From the NCBI GenBank assembly GCA_965603365.1, contig CBFDCR010000098.1, positions 1 to 16,899 on the forward strand: a DNA stretch of 16,899 bases. Reading direction: 5' to 3'. The translations under genes and the position numbers were made by a program. Under the pieces are notes generated by a model. That model saw only the letters and a list, made by a program, of their open reading frames with translations, was not told the DNA's origin and made no database searches. Source of the stretch: JAHELQ01 sp965603365 (GTDB lineage Bacteria; Acidobacteriota; Aminicenantia; UBA2199). Shown piece after piece: positions 6,404 through 12,908 of this stretch. How positions within the stretch are numbered: the first letter of the stretch is position 1; each line of letters opens with the position of its first letter.

Positions 6404-7126
6404 ATGGAGATCGATAACAAAGAGGCCGTTTTATATATTGTCGCCACCCCCATCGGCAATCTCGGCGACATCGGCCACCGGGCCGTCGAGATCCTGGGGG
6501 CCGTCGAGGCGCTGGCCTGCGAGGACACCCGCCAGACCCGGAAGATATTTTCTAAGTATGAGATCTCCCCGCCGAAGATCTTCTTTTCCTACCACGAACA
6601 CAACGAGGCGGCGGCCGGCCGGAAGATATTAAAATTGCTGGCAGAGGGCCGGTCGGTGGCCCTCTGCAGCGATGCCGGCACCCCGGGCATCAGCGATCCC
6701 GGCTATCGCATCATAGCGGAGGCCGTCAAACTGGGTTACCGGGTGCGGGTCATCCCCGGTGCCGATGCGGTGACCGCGGCGCTGCTGGCCTCGGGCCTGC
6801 CCACCTCCAGTTTCACCTTTAAGGGCTTCCCCCCCCGTAAAAAACAGCAGCGCCGGAAATTTTTTGAATTGGAAAAAGCGGCCCCCCACACCCTGATCTG
6901 TTTTGAATCCCCTCACCGGCTGAGAAGTTTACTGCAAGACGCCCTGGAGACCCTGGGGGATCGTTCCGCCGCGGTCTGCATCGATCTGACCAAGATGTTT
7001 GAGGAGATCCGGCGGGGATACCTGAAAGACCTATTGGTAATGTTTGAAAATAAAAAGATCAAGGGCGAAGTGACCGTGGTGATTGCCGGTAATCACCCCA
7101 AATTTATCCGGGGCGAAGATGAATGA
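6404..7126 (+). CDS. rsmI: 16S rRNA (cytidine1402-2'-O)-methyltransferase RsmI
   Basis: The 240-residue protein belongs to the tetrapyrrole-methylase fold. It adds the 2'-O-methyl group to C1402, completing m4Cm1402 together with RsmH. Signatures are LYIVATPIGNLGDI (10-23), EDTRQTRKI, SYHEHNE, SDAGTPGISDPGY (about 88-101), VIPGADAVTAALLASGLP, ESPHRL and DLTKMFEEIRRGYL, then KGEVTVVIAG near the end. It is about 35-45 residues shorter than many RsmI proteins because the C-terminal extension is absent; this is seen in other lineages and need not mean loss of function. Its last 8 nt overlap the start of the tgt-like gene. Confidence 0.96.
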   Translation: MEIDNKEAVLYIVATPIGNLGDIGHRAVEILGAVEALACEDTRQTRKIFSKYEISPPKIFFSYHEHNEAAAGRKILKLLAEGRSVALCSDAGTPGISDPGYRIIAEAVKLGYRVRVIPGADAVTAALLASGLPTSSFTFKGFPPRKKQQRRKFFELEKAAPHTLICFESPHRLRSLLQDALETLGDRSAAVCIDLTKMFEEIRRGYLKDLLVMFENKKIKGEVTVVIAGNHPKFIRGEDE

Positions 7127-8255
7127 GGAGACTCTTCGGTTAAAACATCTGGATACCCGGCAGGGGCGTCTGAACTTACCGGCCTTCCTGCCGGATGCCA
7201 CCAGGGCCGCGGTGCGCACCATCGACTCAAGGGATGTCAGGGAGAGCGGCATCGAGGGGTTAATGGTGAATGTGATCCACCTCTCCAACCATCCGGGGGT
7301 GTCGGTTATTAAAAAACAGGGCGGCATTCACCGGTTTATGGCCTGGGAGGGCCCCATCTTCTCAGATTCCGGGGGGTTCCAGATCTTTTCATTTATCGAC
7401 GGCTCCCCAAAATCCGGCAGTGTCGGCGACCGGGGATTTGTATACCGGTTGGCCAGAGGGGGCAAAAGAAAGATGATGACCCCGGAAAAGAGTATCCAGA
7501 AACAGTTCCAGATCGGGGCGGATGTCATGTTTTGCCTCGACTACTGCACCCATCCCCAGGCCGATTACAGTCTGCAGGTAAGGAGCGTAGAGTTAACGAT
7601 CGCATGGGCCCGAAAATGCAAGGAGGAATTTGAGCGGCTAATGGAAAGCCGGGAACCCGGCAGCCCCCGCCCCCTGCTGTTTGCCGTCATCCAGGGGGGA
7701 GAGCACAAAGAACTCAGACAGCAGTGTGCCCGGAGTCTATTGGAGATCGGCTTCGACGGCTATGGCTACGGCGGTTGGCCCATTGACCGGGAGGGCCGCC
7801 TGGTGGAGGCGGTGGAGATGGTGGCCGGCAGTGTACCGCCCCACCTGCCCCTGCACGGGCTGGGCATCGGCAAACCGGAGAACATCGTCCGGGCCTTCGG
7901 CATGGGCTATAACCTCTTCGACTGCGTGCTGCCCAGCCGGGATGCCCGCCACCGGCGGCTCTATGTCTTTAACGATAAACCGGAAAATATAGAACTGGGG
8001 GCAAAGGATTTTTACGATTTTCTCTACATCCAGGACGAGAGATACGTGCGGGATTTTGGGCCGGTTGATCCCTACTGTGACTGTTTTTGCTGCGGCCGCT
8101 ATTCCCGGGCCTATCTGCACCATTTGTTGAAGGTCGAAGAACCGCTGTTGAACCGGCTGGCCACCATCCACAATCTCAGGTTTTTTTCCCGCTTGATGAC
8201 AATGCTGCGGCAGACCGTCGTCAACCGAACCGAAGGAGGAGCCGGAAATGAGTGA
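7119..8255 (+). CDS. tRNA-guanine transglycosylase paralogue with altered base-binding loop
   Basis: The 378-residue protein has the full TGT fold. The catalytic base Asp lies in SDSGGFQ (D83), the base-binding Asp in LDYCT (D141), the nucleophile Asp in FDCVLPSRDAR (D268), and the zinc site is C320, C322, C325 and H351. Canonical TGT exchanges guanine-34 of certain tRNAs for a 7-deazaguanine (preQ1 or queuine). Differences from canonical enzymes include DEC to DYC (Y142), HLxLRPG to HLSNHPG, and the substrate loop GGLAVGE replaced by GGWPIDR (218-224). Substrate or target may therefore differ. ATG 7119 overlaps the rsmI stop by 8 nt; a TTG 12 codons upstream is less likely. The 3' end overlaps the next gene by 8 nt. 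It could still be the organism's only tgt. Confidence 0.85.
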   Translation: MNEETLRLKHLDTRQGRLNLPAFLPDATRAAVRTIDSRDVRESGIEGLMVNVIHLSNHPGVSVIKKQGGIHRFMAWEGPIFSDSGGFQIFSFIDGSPKSGSVGDRGFVYRLARGGKRKMMTPEKSIQKQFQIGADVMFCLDYCTHPQADYSLQVRSVELTIAWARKCKEEFERLMESREPGSPRPLLFAVIQGGEHKELRQQCARSLLEIGFDGYGYGGWPIDREGRLVEAVEMVAGSVPPHLPLHGLGIGKPENIVRAFGMGYNLFDCVLPSRDARHRRLYVFNDKPENIELGAKDFYDFLYIQDERYVRDFGPVDPYCDCFCCGRYSRAYLHHLLKVEEPLLNRLATIHNLRFFSRLMTMLRQTVVNRTEGGAGNE

Positions 8256-9042
8256 AATCGACGCCATCTATCAAAATCTAAAGGAGAGCAAGAAGTATCG
8301 CTACCTCTGTGACGATACCCTCTACCGCATCTCCCTATGGGCGGCCAAACGGTTTAAGCAAAAAAAGGCGGTGAAGGCGGCCAGGAAAAAACTCCACCAG
8401 GTTTACGGTGCCTATTTCGAGAAGATGAACATCGGCAAGATCCAGGAGTACCTGGATTTAGAGAGTGGTGAAGGGGATGTCGAAGAACTTAAAACGGTTG
8501 CCCTGGATATCATGGAGTCTTGTGTATCTACATCCGAACGCCTCCCCTTCGTCGCCGAATTTTATGCCGACCTCTTCGGCCGGATCGGCAAGCCCAAAAG
8601 CATTGTTGACCTGGCCTGCGGCCTGAACCCCCTGACCGTTCCCTGGATGAATCTGGACCCCGGGAGCGAGTACCATGCCTTTGATATCGATACCCGTTTG
8701 ATCGCTCTGCTGAATCGCTTTTTGGCTTATTTTGGTCCCGGCTGCCGGGCCCAATGTGCCGACATCCTGGTTACCCTGCCGGAGATAGAGGCGGATACGG
8801 TGTTTCTTCTCAAGACGTTACCCTGTCTTGAGCAGCAGGAAAAGAGCGTCAGTGACAAATTACTGAATTCTTTAAAGGCAAAATATATTGTCGTCTCATT
8901 CCCCTGTCAAACGATTACCGGCAAAGCCAAAGGCATGGATCAATATTACGACACCTTTGCCCACCAGCTCTTTACCAGGCTGGGGATCGATTTCTTTAAA
9001 TTGACCTATCCCAACGAGATATTCTATGTGACCCAGCCCTGA
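8248..9042 (+). CDS. Rmt/ArmA-family 16S rRNA (guanine1405-N7)-methyltransferase homologue
   Basis: The 264-residue protein matches the family of ArmA and RmtB (about 250-257 residues) along its length. The N-terminal rRNA-docking part has SKKYRYLCDDTLYRI and AARKKLHQVYGAYF; then STSERL; the SAM loop VDLACGLNPL (about 120-129); FLLKTLPCLEQQ; and VVSFPCQTITGKAKGM (about 215-230), comparable with SFPTRSLGGRGKGM in RmtB. Family members methylate N7 of G1405 in helix 44 and give high resistance to gentamicin/kanamycin-type aminoglycosides. Here the gene has a strong AAGGAGGA site and overlaps the tgt-like stop by 8 nt, behind rsmH and rsmI. There are no mobile elements beside it, so it looks resident, not recently acquired. 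Activity and target are inferred. Confidence 0.85.
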   Translation: MSEIDAIYQNLKESKKYRYLCDDTLYRISLWAAKRFKQKKAVKAARKKLHQVYGAYFEKMNIGKIQEYLDLESGEGDVEELKTVALDIMESCVSTSERLPFVAEFYADLFGRIGKPKSIVDLACGLNPLTVPWMNLDPGSEYHAFDIDTRLIALLNRFLAYFGPGCRAQCADILVTLPEIEADTVFLLKTLPCLEQQEKSVSDKLLNSLKAKYIVVSFPCQTITGKAKGMDQYYDTFAHQLFTRLGIDFFKLTYPNEIFYVTQP

Positions 9043-9147
9043 CATCTTTTCCTCTGTCCTGTTTTCTTTTAATTCCATGTGTTTTACCCTATCTTCTCTG
9101 TCTCTCCCTTTAAACTTAAACATGGTTGGCTCCTGAATTGGATGAAT

Positions 9148-9167
9148 TTTACTCGTGCGTGAGTAAA
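9148..9167. promoter_or_regulatory. 20-bp palindrome, possible operator
   Basis: TTTACTC and GAGTAAA form perfect 7-bp arms around a 6-nt centre (GTGCGT). The size and spacing resemble operators of dimeric repressors such as the TetR family. It lies 119 nt upstream of the -35 box of the peptide operon and just upstream of the minus-strand ATG at 9123. Confidence 0.35.
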
Positions 9168-9285
9168 TTTTAGTCATTGACGGTTAAATGTTATCCTTTC
9201 CGAACCCACGGCAATAAGCGTATTACTGATTTTCTCATACAATGGTTTAAGCAAATCCTGTAACTTCTGGCAAGCGAAAAATTCC

Positions 9286-9314
9286 TTGACAATAAAATTT
9301 CGTTGTGATATTCT
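9286..9314 (+). promoter_or_regulatory. Strong sigma70-type promoter for the peptide operon
   Basis: TTGACA at 9286-9291, a 17-nt spacer, and TATTCT at 9309-9314 preceded by TGA (extended -10). The predicted start near 9321 gives a leader of about 29 nt with GAGG 5 nt before the ATG at 9350. Confidence 0.7.
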
Positions 9315-9349
9315 TTTTGTCCATTATAAAATAAAAAAAAGAGGCTTCG

Positions 9350-9544
9350 ATGTTGAAAAAAGCAGTCAAAATTTTAATGTTAATTCTCATTTGTGCGGGA
9401 ATTTTTATCTCCATAGCCAATTTTTCTGTCAAGCTGTCGGGTGAAGGTGACCCCATAGAGCCCAAAATATGGGAAGGCGTTTGGGTATGGAGCTCCGGTC
9501 TACAGGAATATGTATGTTGGTGTAGAGAATATGTAGACTGCTAA
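9350..9544 (+). CDS. Small exported Cys-containing peptide, NVEAL-like
   Basis: This 64-residue protein has a lysine-rich start (MLKKAVK), a hydrophobic stretch from about 8 to 24 that could be a signal peptide or membrane anchor, and a short mature part of about 37-40 residues. The mature part has four tryptophans and three cysteines at 56, 58 and 64. The end, EYVCWCREYVDC, contains the repeated unit EYV, matched by GAATATGTA at 9506-9514 and 9527-9535. Its size, leader and position before a secreted propeller gene recall the NVEAL peptides of Bacteroidota, though the sequence itself is not clearly that family. Function unknown. It is the first gene of an AT-rich operon with its own strong promoter. 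Confidence 0.6.
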   Translation: MLKKAVKILMLILICAGIFISIANFSVKLSGEGDPIEPKIWEGVWVWSSGLQEYVCWCREYVDC

Positions 9545-9594
9545 AAAGGGAATTAAAAAATCATAACGGGGGATGGTTAAAAAGGAGTGAAAAA

Positions 9595-10665
9595 GTGAGA
9601 GTAAAAATTTTTATATTAGTTTTTATATTAACTGGTTTTGCCTTTGGTGCAGAATTAAAATTTGTCGAGAAGGTTAACATATCTACAGGCGACATTATTT
9701 TACAACGCCCGACTTATTTCTGTGTAACTGAGGATAATATTATTTTTTTAACCGATTCTAAGGCCGGTGACATCAAAATTTTCGACGATAAAGGTAAACT
9801 ATTAAAAGTGTGGGGAAAGAAAGGCCCGGGCCCCGGTGAGTTTTTTATGCCTTTTGGATGTACGTATGATAAAAAAAAGTTAGTTATAATGGACTTTATG
9901 AAAAAGAAATTTTTTGTTTTTAATCGCAGTGGACAGGCTGATTTAGAGTTGACGGCTGAAACAACATCATTGGAGTTGGGATATTCTATTTGTTTGAAGG
10001 GAAATAAACTGCTGGTTGCCGGTTATAAAGAGGATAAAAACGAGAGGCCTTACGATCTCTATATTCGCAATTTAACCGACGACACATATACTTTTTTATT
10101 GCCCAGTGAGATGAAATTTGGATTCGATTCAGTCCAGGAGTATCGCAATGAATTGCGCAACAAATTTGATATCAGAATTATCGGTTTAACTAACTTTTGT
10201 GATTGGGGGGAAAACCATGCTTATTCTGTCTGGGAAGGCGATCTAAAAATCTTTAAGATCAATCTAACCACGGGGAAAATCAAACATTTTGGAGAAAAGA
10301 CTTCGCAATATATTAAACCTTCTGTATCAAAGGCAATGATAGAGGCCCACAAAACCAGAAATATAGGCTTGTTAAAAGAAGAGAGGGGTAAAATGTCATT
10401 CGTGAGAGGGATATTTGCCGGCCGGAATTATGTTGGGTTGTTGTACGACACCACGGCTAAAGAAACCGCAAGCCAAAAGGTGATGCTGCAAATTTATGAT
10501 ATCGAAGGGAAATTACTAAAGGAACTGGAAATTTCAGATTTAGCACAACATACATATATTGTCTATTTTAAAAAAGATGACGGCCTGTTATATTTCTTCG
10601 TTACATATGTCGGCAAAGATGCCGATGAGTCTTATTCAATTTTGAAATATAAAATAGCGGCATGA
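9595..10665 (+). CDS. Secreted six-bladed beta-propeller protein
   Basis: The 356-residue protein starts at GTG with AAAGGAG 7 nt before it. Residues 1-18 form a signal peptide (MRVKIFILVFILTGFAFG, followed by A). The first blades show the NHL/6-bladed type: FLTDSKAGDIKIFDDKGKLL, then the turn GKKGPGPGEFFMPFG and VIMDFMKKKFFVFNRSG. Later blades are divergent. Related propellers in Bacteroidota (TolB-like and DUF5128-like families) often lie beside small NVEAL peptides. The substrate or ligand is unknown, and it may bind the peptide encoded upstream. Its stop overlaps the next start as ATGA, and codon use is AT-rich like its two operon partners and unlike the rRNA methyltransferase genes. Confidence 0.75.
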   Translation: MRVKIFILVFILTGFAFGAELKFVEKVNISTGDIILQRPTYFCVTEDNIIFLTDSKAGDIKIFDDKGKLLKVWGKKGPGPGEFFMPFGCTYDKKKLVIMDFMKKKFFVFNRSGQADLELTAETTSLELGYSICLKGNKLLVAGYKEDKNERPYDLYIRNLTDDTYTFLLPSEMKFGFDSVQEYRNELRNKFDIRIIGLTNFCDWGENHAYSVWEGDLKIFKINLTTGKIKHFGEKTSQYIKPSVSKAMIEAHKTRNIGLLKEERGKMSFVRGIFAGRNYVGLLYDTTAKETASQKVMLQIYDIEGKLLKELEISDLAQHTYIVYFKKDDGLLYFFVTYVGKDADESYSILKYKIAA

Positions 10666-11156
10666 AGAATTATGTCATTGTTCTCTTGACGGTACTTGTC
10701 GTTGTTTTAGCAAGTTTCCTCTATAAAGGCAATAAGGAGAAACTTTACGATAATTTTCCTATTGAGAGATTCGAAGATCCTGATGTGGAGGTTCCTTTTC
10801 ATATATACATTTTTTTTTCAAAGGGAGATTGCCCACCTTGCCTCGAAATTATCAATGTTTTAAACCAGTTACCTGCCCAGTTTAAAGTGACTGGTATCAT
10901 CCCGGAAAATGAATTAGGTGATATCAAAGAGATAAGACAATCAACAGGGGCTGCGTTTAAGTTGATTGGTCGAGGGAAGTTTGCAAGATATATTCCAAAC
11001 TATACACCTACACTATTGGGAATGTCCGAATCTGGCCAAATATTCTTTGTGTTGCCTTCTGTTCCGGGTCAAAATGGATTTGTGGAAAAATTTCTGAATC
11101 AATTGTACAATAAAATTTATACCCGGCTGCTTCAGGAAAAATGTGGGGAAAATTGA
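10662..11156 (+). CDS. Membrane-anchored thioredoxin-like protein with CPPC motif
   Basis: The 164-residue protein has an N-terminal membrane helix or signal anchor (about 4-20, VIVLLTVLVVVLASFLY). An extracytoplasmic domain follows with FFSKGDCPPCLEI (about 52-64), the thioredoxin-fold active site in its CPPC form. A later segment ending YTPTLLGMSESGQIFFVLP contains the expected Thr-Pro turn followed by a beta hairpin. The protein probably acts as a thiol oxidoreductase outside the cytoplasmic membrane. The start is ATGA-coupled to the propeller gene. An obvious substrate is the cysteines of the peptide made from the same operon, which is inference from context. Confidence 0.75.
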   Translation: MKNYVIVLLTVLVVVLASFLYKGNKEKLYDNFPIERFEDPDVEVPFHIYIFFSKGDCPPCLEIINVLNQLPAQFKVTGIIPENELGDIKEIRQSTGAAFKLIGRGKFARYIPNYTPTLLGMSESGQIFFVLPSVPGQNGFVEKFLNQLYNKIYTRLLQEKCGEN

Positions 11157-11428
11157 GGATAGTCGAAAATTACATCATTTAGAAAAGTCACTACGAAAAG
11201 TGTAGGACAGCGGTTCAGACAGGTCAGAACTCATATTGAATATGGTATTATCGGCACAGCAATAATCCCGCTTGCTTTCCCCTTACTGGTTGCCCGGTGT
11301 TTCATGAAACTCTCCCATTTTTTGAAATTCACACGTCCGCACCTGCATTAAGTCTAAAAGCCTTATTTAACCTACGTTTTGGGGATTCAGGCTCTATCTT
11401 TCGGGGTAACTCCTGAAAATCCTATCTC

Positions 11429-11457
11429 TTGATCAATGGGCCATTATCTATTAAAAT
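11429..11457 (+). promoter_or_regulatory. Promoter of the YjbQ gene
   Basis: TTGATC at 11429-11434, a 17-nt spacer and TAAAAT at 11452-11457. The -10 box lies inside the palindrome 11445-11462. Confidence 0.55.
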
Positions 11458-11462
11458 AGATA
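11445..11462. promoter_or_regulatory. 18-bp perfect palindrome over the -10 box
   Basis: TATCTATT and AATAGATA are exact inverted arms around AA. The palindrome covers the -10 box of the yjbQ promoter, a natural place for a repressor, although AT-rich palindromes also arise by chance. Confidence 0.35.
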
Positions 11463-11487
11463 AAAATAACATGGTGAGGAAAGAGCG

Positions 11488-11904
11488 ATGAAGAGTTACC
11501 GCAAGGAGTTGTGGTTTGAGACGAGGAATCGGCGGGAATTGATCAACATCACGCCGATGGTGCAGGAGTGCCTGCGGGAGAGCGGCATCCAGGAGGGATT
11601 CCTCCTGTGCAATGCCATGCACATCACCGCCAGCGTATTCATCAACGACGATGAGTCCGGTTTACACAACGATTTTGAACTCTGGCTGGAGAAACTGGCG
11701 CCGGAAAAACCCTATTCCCGGTATCAACACAACACCTATGAAGACAATGCCGATGCCCACCTGAAACGGACCATCATGGGCAGAGAAGTGGTGGCGGCCA
11801 TTACGAAGGGGAAACTCGATTTCGGCCCCTGGGAGCAGATCTTCTACGGCGAATTCGACGGCAAACGCAAGAAACGGCTGCTGGTGAAAATCATCGGTGA
11901 ATGA
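11488..11904 (+). CDS. yjbQ: YjbQ family (UPF0047) protein
   Basis: The 138-residue protein is of normal length for the family. Signatures are MHITASVFINDDESGL (about 45-60), then a YQHNTYEDNADAHLKR segment with conserved His and Asn, the IMGREVV segment and GPWEQIFYGEFDGKRKKRLLVKIIG at the end, read as GPWEQIFYGEFDG and KRKKRLLVKIIG. YjbQ proteins have been described as secondary thiamine-phosphate synthases, but the true physiological role is uncertain. ATG 11488 has GAGGAAAG 6-8 nt before it. It is convergent with the transporter gene, with 12 nt between the stops and no visible terminator. Confidence 0.9.
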   Translation: MKSYRKELWFETRNRRELINITPMVQECLRESGIQEGFLLCNAMHITASVFINDDESGLHNDFELWLEKLAPEKPYSRYQHNTYEDNADAHLKRTIMGREVVAAITKGKLDFGPWEQIFYGEFDGKRKKRLLVKIIGE

Positions 11905-11916
11905 ACCCTCAGGCGC

Positions 11917-12798
11917 TCAGAGATTGCCCTGCTGGATCTTGATCCGTGATATCAACAGGGAACCTGAAATAATGATCAGGCCGCCCGCCACCTGTACCAG
12001 GCTCAGCCTCTCGGCCAGCAGGATTCTGCCCAGGCCGGCGGTGAGCACCGGTACCAGCAGGGCGAACATGGCCGAATTGGAGGCCCCTTCGGCCTGCAGG
12101 GCCTTGTAAAAAGTCAGTATGCTGCCGCCGAAAATCAGGCCGTTGGCCGTTATCAACAGCCAGGTGTAAAAATCGGGGATGGTGGAAAAACCGTGGGGGG
12201 CAAAGACCGGAATCAGCGAGCCCAAAAAGATCATGCCGAAGAAGGCCCGGCCAAAGGAGGTGGCCAGCACCGAAAGCTCTCGCAGCACCCTCTTGCCGTA
12301 GACGTCCATGAAGCCGATCAGGAACACCAATCCCAGTATGATGAGATCTCCTTTTTGGGGGAATAGACTCTGTCCCTTTGTTGAAACCAGGTAGACTCCG
12401 ACAATCATCATCGCTACCACGACGTAAAAATGCCGGGGGGCCGTCTCCTTTAACAGGAAGTAGGCAAACATCACGGCCGTCACCGATGATAAGGACATAA
12501 TAAACGCGGCATTGGTGGCGGTGGTGTAAGACAGGCCCCACAACTTGATCAAAATGCCGCAGCCGGAGTAACAGATTCCCAGCATGACAAAGTGGCGGAC
12601 ATTCGCCTTGATAATCTTCAGGGGCCGATAATGCTTTGACAGCAAGAGCAGGGTAATCAAGAAGAATCCGCTGGCAATACGGAGAAAGGCAAAGACAAAG
12701 CGGTCCACCCCGTGATTCAGCACCGCCTTCTGCAGAATATGGCCGGCCGCCACCAGACAGGCGTGAAGAACCAGGTAAAGAATACTCCGAAATTTCAT
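11917..12798 (-). CDS. EamA/DMT-superfamily membrane transporter
   Basis: The 293-residue protein has ten predicted hydrophobic helices in two homologous halves, as in EamA (drug/metabolite) exporters. Examples are FVFAFLRIASGFFLITLLLL and NAAFIMSLSSVTAVMFAYFL followed by KET in the first half, and FGRAFFGMIFLGSLIPVF and SAMFALLVPVLTAGLGRILL followed by AERLS in the second. The KE and AERLS ends of the fourth helix in each half are typical. The substrate cannot be read from sequence. I chose the ATG at 12798. An upstream extension of 34 codons to 12900 adds a non-conserved segment across the exonuclease promoter. There is no Shine-Dalgarno sequence, and a TACAAT box lies 8 nt before the ATG. 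Confidence 0.9.
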   Translation of the reverse strand: MKFRSILYLVLHACLVAAGHILQKAVLNHGVDRFVFAFLRIASGFFLITLLLLSKHYRPLKIIKANVRHFVMLGICYSGCGILIKLWGLSYTTATNAAFIMSLSSVTAVMFAYFLLKETAPRHFYVVVAMMIVGVYLVSTKGQSLFPQKGDLIILGLVFLIGFMDVYGKRVLRELSVLATSFGRAFFGMIFLGSLIPVFAPHGFSTIPDFYTWLLITANGLIFGGSILTFYKALQAEGASNSAMFALLVPVLTAGLGRILLAERLSLVQVAGGLIIISGSLLISRIKIQQGNL

Positions 12799-12806
12799 GA
12801 ATCCCC

Positions 12807-12812
12807 ATTGTA
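12807..12812 (-). promoter_or_regulatory. -10 box close to the DMT transporter start
   Basis: The minus strand reads TACAAT, ending 8 nt before the ATG at 12798. This is the third gene here with leaderless-type geometry and no Shine-Dalgarno sequence. An alternative TATTAT lies 5 nt further upstream. Confidence 0.35.
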
Positions 12813-12846
12813 TAATAACTGACCCCAAAAGGAAAGGGAAAAATAA

Positions 12847-12861
12847 AACCCCAAAGGGGTT
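12847..12861. promoter_or_regulatory. Short inverted repeat at the -35 of the exonuclease promoter
   Basis: AACCCC, AAA, GGGGTT: perfect 6-bp arms whose right end overlaps the TTGTCA box at 12860-12865. It may be an operator. As an RNA hairpin for the minus strand it lacks a following T-run. Confidence 0.3.
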
Positions 12862-12888
12862 GTCAAAAATTTTTTTACGGAGTATAAT
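12860..12888 (+). promoter_or_regulatory. Strong promoter for the DEDD exonuclease gene
   Basis: TTGTCA at 12860-12865, a 17-nt spacer and TATAAT at 12883-12888. The predicted start near 12895 leaves a leader of about 80 nt. Confidence 0.65.
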
Positions 12889-12908
12889 AAAACATAGCAT
12901 ACTATATT

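Larger units (their letters stand above)
9043..9349. other. Intergenic region before the AT-rich operon
   Basis: It holds a 20-bp palindrome (9148-9167) and the strong promoter at 9286-9314. On the minus strand an ATG at 9123 has AGGAG 6 nt before it and opens a 75-codon frame that runs antisense into the methyltransferase gene. This could be a relic of a divergent regulator but shows no family likeness. No terminator is evident after 9042. Confidence 0.45.
11157..11487. other. Intergenic region before yjbQ
   Basis: It contains no convincing gene. The last 60 bases hold a promoter and an 18-bp palindrome. I saw no clear terminator for the upstream operon. Confidence 0.5.

Noticed and set aside
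7083..7118. TTG start for the tgt-like gene
   Set aside because: It would lie well inside rsmI with no ribosome site and adds 12 residues before the family's usual beginning; ATG 7119 gives a normal N-terminus.
8248..9042. Recently acquired aminoglycoside-resistance cassette
   Set aside because: No transposase, integron or other resistance gene is adjacent, the base composition matches the neighbours and the gene overlaps the preceding one.
8896..9123. Minus-strand gene with AGGAG before ATG 9123
   Set aside because: Two thirds of it is antisense to the end of the methyltransferase gene and no family is recognisable; kept only as a possible relic in the findings.
11909..12808. 299-residue minus-strand ORF in the transporter region
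   Set aside because: It is a shifted frame of the transporter; it is rich in Gly, Arg and His and has no membrane pattern, while the other frame gives a clear ten-helix transporter.
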